Assembly (NCBI RefSeq): GCF_004364245.1
Contig: NZ_SOAV01000002.1
Location: forward strand, 496,001-560,000
Reading direction: 5' to 3'
DNA from: Streptomyces sp. BK208
GTDB lineage: Bacteria; Actinomycetota; Actinomycetes; Streptomycetales; Streptomycetaceae
Length of the DNA stretch: 64,000 nt
This document shows, piece by piece, positions 1 through 9,702 of the stretch. Every line of letters begins with the position of its first letter. Within the stretch, counting starts at the first letter, position 1. The position numbers and the translations under genes are program-made. Below the pieces are notes generated by a model that worked only from the letters and a program-made list of their open reading frames with translations, did not search any database and was not told the origin of the DNA.

Positions 1-3000
1 CGTAGGTGAAGAACAGCATCGGCCGCTTCAGGTGCGCGTAGTCGAACATCACCGACGAGTAGTCCGTGATCATGATGTCCGCCGCGAGGTAGAGGTCGGC
101 GATGTCCGGGTACTCCGACACGTCGAACACGAAGCCGTTGCCCGCGCCCGGGACCTGGTCGACGACGTTGGAGTGGCGGCGGATGAGCAGGACGTGGTCG
201 TCGCCCAGGCGCCGGCGCGCGTCCTCCAGGTCGATCCGCAGGTCGAACAGGTACTGCCCCGCGCTGTGGGACTGGTCGTCCCGCCACGTCGGCGCGTACA
301 GCACGACCTTCTTGCCCGCGGGCAGCTTCAGCGTCTCCTTGACCTGCTCGGCGATCTTGTCCCGGTCGGGGGAGTAGAGGTAGTCGTTGCGCGGGTAGCC
401 GGCCTCCTGGATCTCCCCGTCGTAGGAGAAGGCGCGCTTGAGGATCGGCGTGGAGAAGCGGTTCGAGGAGACGAGCAGGCTCCAGTTCTTCGCCTCCAGC
501 GCCAGGCGGTTCTGGTACTCGCGGTCGAAGTAGAGGGTCTCGATGTCGTGACCGATCTTCTTCAGCATCGTGCCGTGCCAGGTCTGCACGATCACCTGGC
601 CGGGACGGCGCACGACCCACTCGGGCAGGTGTCCGTTGGTGACGATGTAGCGGGAGGTGGCCAGGGCCTCGAACCACTCCCGGCCCCACATGCGGACCTT
701 CTCCGCCGTCGGCGGCAGGACGACCTGGCTGTCGCGCACGGCCCACAGGTACTTCAGGCCGCTGTCGCGGCGCAGCAGCTCCTCGTGCATCGCCCGCGGG
801 CTGTCCGAGTACTGCTTGCCGTTGTAGCTGAGGAAGAACACCTGGTCGCGCAGCGGCAGTTCACGGCCGGGCTCGTAGACCTCGCGGCGCTGCTGGAGCT
901 GGCGGTAGGGGCCGCGCTCCAGGTCGCTCAGCTCGGAGCGGCAGTTGAGCTGCGGGAAGTCGCCCCAGCGGTTCTCGAACCAGTAGCGGCGCCCGTTCAG
1001 CTCCGCGTGCAGCGGGAACTGGGCCACGGCCAGGCGGTCGATGACGAACTCGGCGTCCGGCACGTCCGCGTCCGCCGAGCGCAGCCGCAGGTTCCACCGG
1101 CCGGCCTTGAGCGGCACCCCGCCGGAGCCGCCCATCACCGACGGGTCGAAGGACGTGCGGAAGGTGCCGTCGTCCGACCAGTCCACGGACGCGGTGCGCT
1201 CGTCGTAGCGGTTGCGGGCCTTGAGGACCAGGTCGGCGCCGATCAGCTCGGGGCTGGTGCGGCCCTCGATCGCGATCCGGCCGTCGCGCAGGGCGACACC
1301 GGTGACGGTGGCCCGGCGGGTCCGGCCGACGATCTTCAGGTAGCCGTTGTGCCCGGAGATGAGGGCGAGTTCCCGGTGCGCGCCGGGCTCACCGAAGGAC
1401 GCGGGCAGGTCGAACGCCAGGTCCGCCAGGCCCTCCTTGACCACGCTGCTGAACTGGCGCTCCGTGCCGTCCGCCGCGGTGGCCAGCAGGGCGGTGCTCC
1501 ACAGCCGGCGGTCCAGCTGGGCGTTCTCGTCGACCGTGTCGTCGCCGAGCAGCGCCACGTCGGTCAGCGGTACCCGGGCTTCGAAGGTGGTCCGGGAGCC
1601 CTGCTGCGCCACGTCGACGGGGTACTTGCGCACCTCGCCGCTCCTGGCGTTCGTCAGCCGGAGCGCCAGCGTCTCGCCCGGCTTCAGCGGCACCCGGATG
1701 TCACCGGCGACCGCGATCGAGTCGCCGTCCAGGCGGCGGTCGGTGATCAGGGCGCGGACCTTTTCGATCCGCAGCTTGAAGGCACCGCGCTCGACGGTCG
1801 GCAGCATCCGGAAGTCGTCGTCGAGCCACTGGTACGCCGGGAAGTTGGCGGCGGAACCGCCGCGGGCCCAGACCCCGCTGCGGCGCACCAGGCCGGACGC
1901 GTAGACGTTGATGCCGACGTGCCACAGCCCCTCCTGCCAGCTGCCGCCCTTGCGCAGCTTGGCGGGGTCGAGCTCCAGCTCCCAGCCGGCCCAGTCGTAG
2001 TTGTAGCGCTGCTGGCCGGAGTCCGTGGTGCACTCCGGACGGTGGACGTTGCGGGCCGGCAGGTACATGCGGCGGCGCGAGCCGTCCCGCTTGAGCTGGA
2101 CGACCTTGACGCTGCTGCGCTTCGACGGCATGTCGATCTTGTCGATGTACGCGTTGCCGGACAGGTAGAGCTTGCCGTCCTGCCAGGACACCTCCCGCAG
2201 CGGTGCGCGCAGCGACAGGTCGCCGTCGATGCGCAGCGCGGACTTGGGCAGTTCGAGTCCGCTCTCCTCCAGCGTGCGGTAGCTGGCGTACTTGCGGAAG
2301 GAGCCCGACACCTCGACCGGCTCCTTGCGGCGCTGGGAGGCGAGCAGGGCGATCAGCTCGGGCATGGCGTGCTTGCGCACCAGCAGCCACTGGACCCGCA
2401 GATCCGTCGGCAGACCCAGGACGATCTTCGGGTCGATGGTGTCGAGGTAGCGGTTGGCGGCCTCCAGGAAGGCCTCGTGGAACTCGGCCGTCGCGTCCGG
2501 CAGCACCCGCATGAACAGCCGCAGGTCGTCCCGGAGCACCCGCTCGTCGTACTGGTTCTTGTACGCGGCGTACTCGGCGCCCGGCTGCTGGGACAGGTAG
2601 TCGCTGACCATGCTCACCGCGGTGACCCGGTCACGGATGGCCTGCGGTTCCTTGCGGCGCTGCGTGATCGACGGGGCCGACTCGCCCTCGCGCAGTCGCC
2701 AGTAGTACGTCGGCTCGCCGATGATGTCGACGGCCTCCGCCCGGTAGTGGGCGGGCAGCACCACGGGGATGTCCTCGTGCAGGATGCCCTCGGGGAAGGC
2801 GAAGTGGTGCTTCTCCCAGAAGGTGCGCCGGAAGACCTTGTTGCAGGCGATGCGGTCGGCCACCAGGCGGGGGATCTTCGATATGTGCGTGCGCTTGCGG
2901 GCCTCGCCGGCCAGCATCTTCAGCAGCGGCACCTGCCAGGACTTCTCGCCCTTGAGGTGGAAGACGTTGCCGGTCGCGAAGTCCGAGCGGGACTCGTCGA

Positions 3001-3325
3001 GGCTGGTGACCATCAGCCGGTAGGCGTCGGGCGGGATCACGTCGTCGCTGTCGACGAAGGTCAGGTACTCCGACTCGGCCGACATGTGCGCGATGCCCGT
3101 GTTCCGGGCGGCTCCGAGCCCGCCGTTCTCCTTGCGGATCAGGTGGAAGCGCTCGTCGCGGTCCGCGTACTGGGCGGCTATCGCGGCCGAGCCGTCGGGC
3201 GAACCGTCGTCGACCATCAGGACCTCCAGGTCCCGGAAGGTCTGCGCGGCGAGCGAGTCGAGGCAGGCCGGCAGGTAACGCTCGACGTTGTAGATGGGGA
3301 CGATGACACTGAGCCGAGGGGCCAT
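1..3325 (-). CDS. GT2 glycosyltransferase / CDP-glycerol glycerophosphotransferase, C-terminus cut by window edge
   Basis: About 1108 residues are visible; the C-terminus lies beyond position 1. Residues 5-240 form a family 2 glycosyltransferase domain (LSVIVPIYNVE near the N-terminus, DSDD at about 92-95). A long beta-rich linker follows. From about residue 770 the protein is a TagF-type glycerophosphotransferase domain, with WHGTMLKKIG near 910 and TDYSSVMFDY near the edge. This pairing is typical of enzymes that polymerise or decorate phosphodiester-linked wall glycopolymers at the inner membrane face. The ATG at 3325 is preceded by AAAGGAG at a rather long spacing. The next upstream gene (3349-5580) has the same architecture and is 23 bases away, so the two are probably co-transcribed. 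The exact donor (CDP-glycerol or another activated polyol) cannot be read from sequence. Confidence 0.85.
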   Translation of the reverse strand, partial: MAPRLSVIVPIYNVERYLPACLDSLAAQTFRDLEVLMVDDGSPDGSAAIAAQYADRDERFHLIRKENGGLGAARNTGIAHMSAESEYLTFVDSDDVIPPDAYRLMVTSLDESRSDFATGNVFHLKGEKSWQVPLLKMLAGEARKRTHISKIPRLVADRIACNKVFRRTFWEKHHFAFPEGILHEDIPVVLPAHYRAEAVDIIGEPTYYWRLREGESAPSITQRRKEPQAIRDRVTAVSMVSDYLSQQPGAEYAAYKNQYDERVLRDDLRLFMRVLPDATAEFHEAFLEAANRYLDTIDPKIVLGLPTDLRVQWLLVRKHAMPELIALLASQRRKEPVEVSGSFRKYASYRTLEESGLELPKSALRIDGDLSLRAPLREVSWQDGKLYLSGNAYIDKIDMPSKRSSVKVVQLKRDGSRRRMYLPARNVHRPECTTDSGQQRYNYDWAGWELELDPAKLRKGGSWQEGLWHVGINVYASGLVRRSGVWARGGSAANFPAYQWLDDDFRMLPTVERGAFKLRIEKVRALITDRRLDGDSIAVAGDIRVPLKPGETLALRLTNARSGEVRKYPVDVAQQGSRTTFEARVPLTDVALLGDDTVDENAQLDRRLWSTALLATAADGTERQFSSVVKEGLADLAFDLPASFGEPGAHRELALISGHNGYLKIVGRTRRATVTGVALRDGRIAIEGRTSPELIGADLVLKARNRYDERTASVDWSDDGTFRTSFDPSVMGGSGGVPLKAGRWNLRLRSADADVPDAEFVIDRLAVAQFPLHAELNGRRYWFENRWGDFPQLNCRSELSDLERGPYRQLQQRREVYEPGRELPLRDQVFFLSYNGKQYSDSPRAMHEELLRRDSGLKYLWAVRDSQVVLPPTAEKVRMWGREWFEALATSRYIVTNGHLPEWVVRRPGQVIVQTWHGTMLKKIGHDIETLYFDREYQNRLALEAKNWSLLVSSNRFSTPILKRAFSYDGEIQEAGYPRNDYLYSPDRDKIAEQVKETLKLPAGKKVVLYAPTWRDDQSHSAGQYLFDLRIDLEDARRRLGDDHVLLIRRHSNVVDQVPGAGNGFVFDVSEYPDIADLYLAADIMITDYSSVMFDYAHLKRPMLFFTY

Positions 3326-3348
3326 GGCTTGGTGGTCTCCTTTCGGGG

Positions 3349-5580
3349 TCAGGCCCGCTCGACCAGCGCGAGCGCCTGGGCGGGAGTAGGGGCGTGGTGG
3401 CGTTCGTCGAACGGGACGATGGGCGGCAGGCTCTCTTCACCGAGGAAGACGCGTCGCACGACCCGTTCGGCTGCGTGTCCGTCGTCGAATTCGCAGAAGC
3501 GCCGGCGGAAGGTGTCCCGGCGCTCGGTCGTCTCCGGGCTGTCGTACGCGCCGGAGGCGAGCAGCCGCAGCAGCTCCGCCTGCGTGGTGGCCACCGCGCC
3601 GGGCGGCTCCTGGAGCAGGTCGAAGTACGTGCCGCGCACCGCGGAGTAGACGTCCCAGTCGGGGACGTAGCTGATGAGGGGGCGGTCCAGCACGGCGTAG
3701 TCGAACATCGCCGAGGAGTAGTCCGTGATCAGGGCGTCGGCCGCGAGGTAGAGCTCCTCCACCCGGGGGTGCCCGGAGACGTCGACGACGCGGCCGGTGC
3801 GGCGCAGCTCGTCGACGTGCGGGGAGTCGCCGTAGAAGTAGTGGCCGCGCACCAGCAGGGTCACGTCGGGGCCGAGTTCGCGGGCGAACACGGCCAGGTT
3901 CAAGGGGGGCGTGAAGCCCGGCTGGTACTCGCGGTGCGTCGGCATGTACAGGAAGGCCTTGGCGCCGTCGGCCAGACCGAGCGCGGCGCGGGCCGCGCGC
4001 ACGTCCTCGGCCGTGGCGTTGACCAGGACGTCGTTGCGCGGGTAGCCGGTCTCCAGCGTGGTGTACGAGCAGGGGTAGACCCGCTCCCAGATCACGGTCG
4101 AGAACCGGTTGGCGCTGATGCTGTAGTCCCAGCGGTCGCAGCGCTCCAGAAGCTTGTCGAAGTTCATGTCGGTGGAGGCCGGGTACTTCTGCTGGTCCAG
4201 GCCCATCGTCTTCAACGGCGTGCCGTGGTGGGTCTGCAGATGCACCTGGCCCTCGCGCTTGACCACGGAGTCCGCGAAGTTCACGTTGTTCACCAGGTAC
4301 TTGGCGCGCGCCACGGCCGCCCAGTACTCGCGGGAACCCACCCTGACGGTCCTGACGCCCTTGGGCACCCGGTCCGCGCCGTCCGGGCGGATGGCCCAGA
4401 CGCGGCGCATGTGCGGGGCCAGGCGGGCCAGTTCGGCGTCGATCGCGGCGGGGTTGCAGGAGACGCTGCGGCTCCAGTAGGCGGAGAACAGCACCAGGTC
4501 GTCGTCCAGCGGCAGTCTGAGCTGCGACTGGTAGAAGGCGCCCATCGCACCGCGCTTGGACCGGTTGAGCGCGGTGCGGGTACGGGACTTGACCCGCTGG
4601 CGCAGCTTCACCGCCGCCAGGGCGCTCAGCATGGTGGTGTAGGCGTTGCGCTCCAGCATCCCGTACTTGTGGCCGCGGCCGCCGTCCGGGCGGGTGAAGC
4701 CCTTCGGCACACGGGCGCGGTAGTCGGCCGAGGCCCGGCGGAAGAACTCGGCGCGCGCGTCCTGCGGCAGGCGTCCCGGGCGCTCCAGGACGGTCAGGTA
4801 GTGGTCGACCATCTTGCGGAACAAGGGGGCGCGCCACGTGGCGAGTTCCTCGTGCGCGTCGAGGTAGTCGAAGACCCGCTGGTACTGGTCGAAGACGTCG
4901 AAGTGCTTGCGGCTGACCGTCTTGAGGATGTTGCCGCCCTCGCGCCGCTGCCGGTAGTGCACGCAGACCCGGTCGAGGACGGCGATCCGCTCGGCGCTGA
5001 TCAGGGAGCAGAACGTCCAGGGGGCGTCCTCGTAGTACCCGGGCGGGAAGGTGAGCCCGGTCCGGGCGACGAAGTCGCGCCGGTAGGCCTTGTTCCACAC
5101 GATCTGGAGCAGGTCGAGCAGCTGGGGGCGCTCGGCGAGGGAGAAGGAGTCCGGGCCCTTCTCCTTGAGCAGGTCGGTCCGCAGGTTCGGGCGGACGCGG
5201 CCGTCCCAGTAGGTACGCGCGTAGTCGAAGATCAGGATCTCGGGATCGCCCGTGGCCTCGATCCGGTCGCGAATGGCCGACAGGGCGCCCTCGGTCAACG
5301 TGTCGTCACTGTCCAGGAACAACACGTAATCGCCGGTGGCCTTTTCGAGACCGGCGTTGCGCGCGCGACCCAGGCCCACGTTTTCCGTGAGGTGAATCAC
5401 ATGAATCCGGTCGTCGCGTTTCGCGTACTCGTCGAGAATGGCCCCTGACCCGTCCGGCGAGCAGTCGTCGACCGCGACGATCTCGAAGTCCGTGCAGTCC
5501 TGCCCGAGTACGGAGTCAAGGCACTCGGGCAGATAGCCCTGCACCTTGTACACGGGGACAACGAGAGAGAATTTGGGCAT
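3349..5580 (-). CDS. Bifunctional GT2 glycosyltransferase / glycerophosphotransferase
   Basis: A 743-residue cytosolic or membrane-associated enzyme. Residues 4-230 are a GT2 domain (FSLVVPVYKVQ at the start, FLDSDD at 88-93). Residues about 370-700 are a TagF-like glycerophosphotransferase domain with HHGTPLKTMG near 450, TGYPRNDVL, and ITDYSSAMFDYA near 620. It probably transfers sugar and polyol-phosphate units in wall polymer synthesis, together with the downstream gene of the same architecture. In S. coelicolor, genes of this type here (SCO2590 region, from memory) belong to the spore-wall synthesis locus. Codons near the 5' end are visibly less GC-biased than in the rest of the gene. 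The AAGG just before the ATG is too close for a normal ribosome site, so initiation signals are weak. Confidence 0.85.
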   Translation of the reverse strand: MPKFSLVVPVYKVQGYLPECLDSVLGQDCTDFEIVAVDDCSPDGSGAILDEYAKRDDRIHVIHLTENVGLGRARNAGLEKATGDYVLFLDSDDTLTEGALSAIRDRIEATGDPEILIFDYARTYWDGRVRPNLRTDLLKEKGPDSFSLAERPQLLDLLQIVWNKAYRRDFVARTGLTFPPGYYEDAPWTFCSLISAERIAVLDRVCVHYRQRREGGNILKTVSRKHFDVFDQYQRVFDYLDAHEELATWRAPLFRKMVDHYLTVLERPGRLPQDARAEFFRRASADYRARVPKGFTRPDGGRGHKYGMLERNAYTTMLSALAAVKLRQRVKSRTRTALNRSKRGAMGAFYQSQLRLPLDDDLVLFSAYWSRSVSCNPAAIDAELARLAPHMRRVWAIRPDGADRVPKGVRTVRVGSREYWAAVARAKYLVNNVNFADSVVKREGQVHLQTHHGTPLKTMGLDQQKYPASTDMNFDKLLERCDRWDYSISANRFSTVIWERVYPCSYTTLETGYPRNDVLVNATAEDVRAARAALGLADGAKAFLYMPTHREYQPGFTPPLNLAVFARELGPDVTLLVRGHYFYGDSPHVDELRRTGRVVDVSGHPRVEELYLAADALITDYSSAMFDYAVLDRPLISYVPDWDVYSAVRGTYFDLLQEPPGAVATTQAELLRLLASGAYDSPETTERRDTFRRRFCEFDDGHAAERVVRRVFLGEESLPPIVPFDERHHAPTPAQALALVERA

Positions 5581-6099
5581 CCTTACAACCTGTTCCGAGA
5601 ACTGACCACGGGACCGCGGGCTGGGACCGGAACGCGCCCCGGACCCCGTTCGGGCCTGGAGCGCGCCGCCGCATCAGCGTAAAGGATTCACGCGGAGTTT
5701 CCGCGGGCACGGTAGTCGGACGCCCTGTGCCCCGCCACGGCGGGAAATGGCCGGACCGGCCGCCCGAATGGGCCGCGTCGAAGCGGCTGGAGAACTTCCT
5801 CACATTCGGCCTCCCTGTCCTCTTTATCGACGTGCGTCGCTTTGCGCCCCATGTGCCCGAGTCGATATCCGGAACCCGTGGACGGGCCCGCGGCCAGTGG
5901 CACGGCCCCGGGAGGCAGGAGGACCGGCCGGGCCGGTCGGGGGCGGAGCCGGGCACGCCGGTGCGCACGGGTGCGGCCCCGGCGGGGCGGCGGGGGAGTG
6001 CCGCCGGTGGCCGGGAACGGAACCGGCCGCCCCTTCAGGAGGCGTGATTCGTGACGAGGCTGTGACAGGCGCGGGGCCCGTCCCGGCCGGGGACCGGGC
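5581..6099. other. 519-bp non-coding gap upstream of the wall-polymer gene pair
   Basis: No credible gene was found here. The gap separates the minus-strand gene ending at 6100 from the one starting at 5580, so it should hold the promoter of the 5580 gene. I could not identify a convincing -35/-10 pair. A small dyad, CGCGGA-gtt-TCCGCG, lies at 5691-5705. A G+C-rich imperfect hairpin at about 6074-6099 could terminate the upstream transcript. The stretch around 5680-5860 is noticeably less GC-rich than its surroundings. Confidence 0.5.
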
Positions 6100-8232
6100 T
6101 CAGCGGTGGTGATGGTGCGGCTCCGGGACCGCCGAGGGGACGGGCGGCCGGGCCTCCTCCCGGCGCGGGCCGGGCACGGGGACGTCCGCGGCGAGCCGCT
6201 CCGCCCTGCGGGCCCGGTGCCGCCCGGCCGTCTCGCACAGGTCCCGCACCGCACCGGCGAAGCGCTCACGGGACGACGGCTCGGCCGGGCCCAGCAGCCG
6301 CAGCGCCAACGCGGCACGCTCCTCGGCGAGTTCGTCCCGCTCCGGATGCCGCACCGCCTCGAGGAGCGCCGGCACCCCGGACGCGTCCGGCGCCAGCACG
6401 GTCGCCGCCGCCACCGTGGGGAAGGACTTGCGGAACACGTCCTCGGCCAGCGTGCTGGTGTTGGCGACCGCGTACGGCTTGCCGCTCGCCAGGAAGTCGC
6501 TGATCACGCTGGACACGTCGCTGATCAGCAGATCGGCCCGGTTGAAGCAGGCGTACAGCGGTGGCCGGGCGTCCGTGACGACCTGGTGCTCCCACTCGGG
6601 CAGCGACGCCCAGTACGCCTCCTCCCACGCGGCCGTCGCCCGCCGTACCGCCTCCGCCCGCCCGGGCTCCGGCGCCGGCTGCCGCAGCATCCGCTCCGCC
6701 TGGTCCGCCGCCGCCCGGAAACCGGCCGCGGTGAGCCGGTCCAGCTCCGCCGTCCGCCGGGCCAGGCGGGCGGCCGCCGCCGCGTCCGGCCGGGGCCCGC
6801 CCCGCCCCCGGTTGGCCGCCCGCACCAGCTCCCGGATGCGCAGATCGGCGGCCCGGGCCCGGGGGTCCACCGACCCCGTCAGCGGATGCGGCTTGTAGAG
6901 GAGCCGGACGCCGGGGTCCGCGAGCAGCGCCCGCACCAGGTTCTCGCCCGCCTCCACCACCGACGTGTTGCCGGGGTTGCCGTCCCAGCCCTCCCAGGTC
7001 GGCGCGTACAGGACGGTCGTGGCCGCCCCGGGCGCGGGCGGCCCGGCGTGCCGCCGTACGGCGTCCAGCTGCGGACGGCCGATCTCCACGACGTCCTTGT
7101 CCTCGACGCCGACGTCCGCCAGTGCGTACCGCTCGCGCGCCGCGGGACCCGCCACCCACACCTCGTCGTACGCCTTCGCGTACGGGTTGCACGAGGACAG
7201 CTTGTCGCTCTCCCCGTGGTTGACGAAGGCGTGCTTGATGGTCGGGATGCGCAGGACCTGCGAGGTCTTCCCGGAATTGGACGGGTGGAGGAGGACCCGG
7301 AGGCTGGAGTGCTCCAGGCGCATCAGCGTGGACACCTTCGGCAGGCACACCACCGGGATGTCGGTCGCCGCGATCCGCTGCACCATGTGCCGCTCCCGCA
7401 GCACGATCACCGGACGCCCCTCCAGGCGCGCCAGCGGCTCCAGCCACATGTTCGCCTGGTACGCCGAGGACGCGCCGCCCGAGAAGTACAGGCCGACGGT
7501 GGGCCGGTACCGGGCCAGCCACGCGTCGAACCAGTCGAGCACCTCCTGCTCACCGGCGGGCCGGCGCCCCGGCAGCAGCCGCAGCAGCAGCGCGCCGAGG
7601 CCCGTCAGTGCCACCACCAGGGACAGCGCGAGCCCCGCCGCCCCGTACGCCGGCGCGTCGGTCGCCGCCGTCGCCAGCAGTCCGGCCGTCGCGGGCAGCC
7701 CGAACGCCGCGAGCCGGTGCCCGGGGCGGCGCAGCAGCACCGGGGGCGCCGGGGTCAGCCGCAGCGCGGAGGCGTCGATGTTCCGCGTCACCACGGGCAG
7801 CGTGCGGCTGCGCCGGACCAGGACGGACACCGCCTGGATCGCCCAGTGCAGCGCGTAGAAGACGAGCAGACCGGCGACGAGCGGGGCGTACTCCCCCTCC
7901 CGGTGCTGCTCGCCCAGGCGCAGCAGGCCCACCACCAGCAGCAGGTCCCGCAGCACGTGCCGGACCGTGACGTCGGCGTGCGACTTGGCGAACAGCGACA
8001 CCATGCCCCGCTGCCACCGGTACAGCGCCCCCTCGGCGGCCAGCGAGGCGGCGCTCGCGGCGAGCAGCAGCGGTACGTGCGGCAGCAGCGCGCCCAGGGC
8101 CTGTGCGGCGAAGGCGGCCGCCAGCACGCCCAGGACGAGCAGTTTCACGGTGGTCCGCCGCCCCGGAAGGCGGGGGAGACGGCGGCGGGGCAGGGACAGG
8201 GGCACTACGGTCGCTCCAGGCTCGTCGCGCAT
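6100..8232 (-). CDS. Membrane protein with CDP-glycerol glycerophosphotransferase-like domain
   Basis: 710 residues. The N-terminal 230 residues hold several hydrophobic segments (about 28-50, 52-68, 95-140, 178-220). They are followed by a soluble domain resembling the TagF/glycerophosphotransferase family: VNHGESDKLSSCNP, VLYAPTWEGW, LLYKPHPLTG and ISDVSSVISDFLASGKPYAV are the expected block motifs. There is no GT2 domain, unlike the two related genes next to it. It is likely a membrane-anchored polymerase or priming transferase for the same wall glycopolymer. The C-terminus ends in EPHHHHR, a natural four-histidine tail. The gene is divergent from proB; the 159-bp gap between them holds the proB promoter. 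Confidence 0.75.
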   Translation of the reverse strand: MRDEPGATVVPLSLPRRRLPRLPGRRTTVKLLVLGVLAAAFAAQALGALLPHVPLLLAASAASLAAEGALYRWQRGMVSLFAKSHADVTVRHVLRDLLLVVGLLRLGEQHREGEYAPLVAGLLVFYALHWAIQAVSVLVRRSRTLPVVTRNIDASALRLTPAPPVLLRRPGHRLAAFGLPATAGLLATAATDAPAYGAAGLALSLVVALTGLGALLLRLLPGRRPAGEQEVLDWFDAWLARYRPTVGLYFSGGASSAYQANMWLEPLARLEGRPVIVLRERHMVQRIAATDIPVVCLPKVSTLMRLEHSSLRVLLHPSNSGKTSQVLRIPTIKHAFVNHGESDKLSSCNPYAKAYDEVWVAGPAARERYALADVGVEDKDVVEIGRPQLDAVRRHAGPPAPGAATTVLYAPTWEGWDGNPGNTSVVEAGENLVRALLADPGVRLLYKPHPLTGSVDPRARAADLRIRELVRAANRGRGGPRPDAAAAARLARRTAELDRLTAAGFRAAADQAERMLRQPAPEPGRAEAVRRATAAWEEAYWASLPEWEHQVVTDARPPLYACFNRADLLISDVSSVISDFLASGKPYAVANTSTLAEDVFRKSFPTVAAATVLAPDASGVPALLEAVRHPERDELAEERAALALRLLGPAEPSSRERFAGAVRDLCETAGRHRARRAERLAADVPVPGPRREEARPPVPSAVPEPHHHHR

Positions 8233-8391
8233 CGGACAACCGGGTTAACGGCCGGTGACCGTCCGACGACACGCACGTGCCGGCCCCGGCGCCGGGCGCG
8301 GCGGGGGCCGGGGTGCCGTCCGCGGCCTGAACTCCGGTGCGGCGCGCGTCGCCCTTCGCGTAGATTGCCTGGCGAGCGCAGGGATCGGCGC

Positions 8392-9567
8392 GTGTCGACG
8401 GGAGAGGCGGACGGGGCCGTGGCAGGGGCAAGGCCGGGGACAGGACCGGGGGCCAGGCAGGCCGTGGGCGAGGCCCGCAGGATCGTCGTCAAGGTCGGGT
8501 CCTCCTCGCTGACCACCGCCGCGGGCGGCCTGGACGCCGACCGGGTCGACGCACTCGTCGACGTGCTGGCCAAGGTGCGCGGGACCGACAAGGAGATCGT
8601 CCTCGTCTCCTCCGGTGCCATCGCCGCCGGCCTGGCCCCCCTGGGGCTGCGCCGCCGCCCGCGGGACCTGGCCCGCCAGCAGGCCGCCGCCAGCGTGGGC
8701 CAGGGGCTGCTGGTCGCCCGCTACACCGCGTCCTTCGCGCGGTACGGCGTCCGCGTCGGCCAGGTGCTGCTGACCAGCGACGACATGAGCCGCCGCGCCC
8801 ACCACCGCAACGCCTCGCGCACGCTCGACAAGCTGCTGGCGATGGGCGCCTTCCCGATCGTCAACGAGAACGACACCGTCGCCACCGACGAGATCCGCTT
8901 CGGCGACAACGACCGCCTCGCCGCGCTCGTCGCCCACCTGGTCCGCGCCGACCTGCTGGTGCTGCTGTCCGACGTGGACGGCGTGTACGACGGGGACCCG
9001 AGCAGGCCGGGCACCTCGCGGATCGCCGAGGTGCGCGTCCCGGCCGACCTGTCCGGCATCGAGATCGGCAGCGCGGGCAAGGCGGGCGTGGGCACCGGAG
9101 GCATGGTCACCAAGGTCGAGGCGGCCCGGATCGCCGCGGCCGCCGGCATCCCCGTGGTGCTGACCAGCGCCGTCCACGCGGCCGACGCCCTGGCCGGCGG
9201 CGACACCGGCACCTACTTCCACGCCACCGGCAGGCGCTCCGCCGACCGGTTGCTGTGGCTCCAGCACGCCTCCGCGCCGCAGGGTGCGCTCGTCCTCGAC
9301 GACGGCGCCGTACGGGCGGTCGTGGAGGGCCGCAAGTCGCTGCTGCCGGCCGGGATCGCGGGCGTCGAGGGCGACTTCGCCGCGGGCGACCCCGTCGAGC
9401 TGCGCGACGGCGCGGGCCGTGCGGTGGCCCGGGGACTGGTCAACTTCGACGCCAAGGAGATGCCCCGGCTCATCGGCCGCTCCACCCGGGAACTGGCGCG
9501 CGAACTCGGACCCGCGTACGAACGTGAGGTCGTACACAGGGACGATCTGGTGATCCTGCACCCGTAA
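8392..9567 (+). CDS. proB: Glutamate 5-kinase
   Basis: ProB phosphorylates L-glutamate to gamma-glutamyl phosphate, the first step of proline synthesis. The 391-residue protein has the amino-acid-kinase fold (KVGSSSL at 34-40; NENDTVATDEIRFGDNDRL and LLVLLSDVDGVYDGDP in the middle) and a C-terminal PUA domain (about 285-370). This is the usual ProB architecture, with some 25 extra N-terminal residues. The open frame runs far upstream, but the GTG at 8392 is chosen because AGGGA lies 7 bases before it and a -10-like TAGATT sits at 8361-8366. The gene ends with tandem TAA TAG. proA follows after one intervening small gene. Confidence 0.95.
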   Translation: MSTGEADGAVAGARPGTGPGARQAVGEARRIVVKVGSSSLTTAAGGLDADRVDALVDVLAKVRGTDKEIVLVSSGAIAAGLAPLGLRRRPRDLARQQAAASVGQGLLVARYTASFARYGVRVGQVLLTSDDMSRRAHHRNASRTLDKLLAMGAFPIVNENDTVATDEIRFGDNDRLAALVAHLVRADLLVLLSDVDGVYDGDPSRPGTSRIAEVRVPADLSGIEIGSAGKAGVGTGGMVTKVEAARIAAAAGIPVVLTSAVHAADALAGGDTGTYFHATGRRSADRLLWLQHASAPQGALVLDDGAVRAVVEGRKSLLPAGIAGVEGDFAAGDPVELRDGAGRAVARGLVNFDAKEMPRLIGRSTRELARELGPAYEREVVHRDDLVILHP

Positions 9568-9702
9568 TAGGTCGAAACGTCCCCGAATCGGTGGTGGACG
9601 TTCCGCAAAACCGCCCCGCGATCTCACGTAGCCTGCTCAACTTTCCTCAGGGACAAGTCCGGCCGACCACCGGGCCGAGCCGTGCGCGTGAAGGAGGCCG
9701 TC

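Noticed and set aside
32..3649. A 1205-codon plus-strand frame
   Set aside because: Low-complexity Val/Arg/Leu product, antisense to the wall-polymer gene; no domain or ribosome site.
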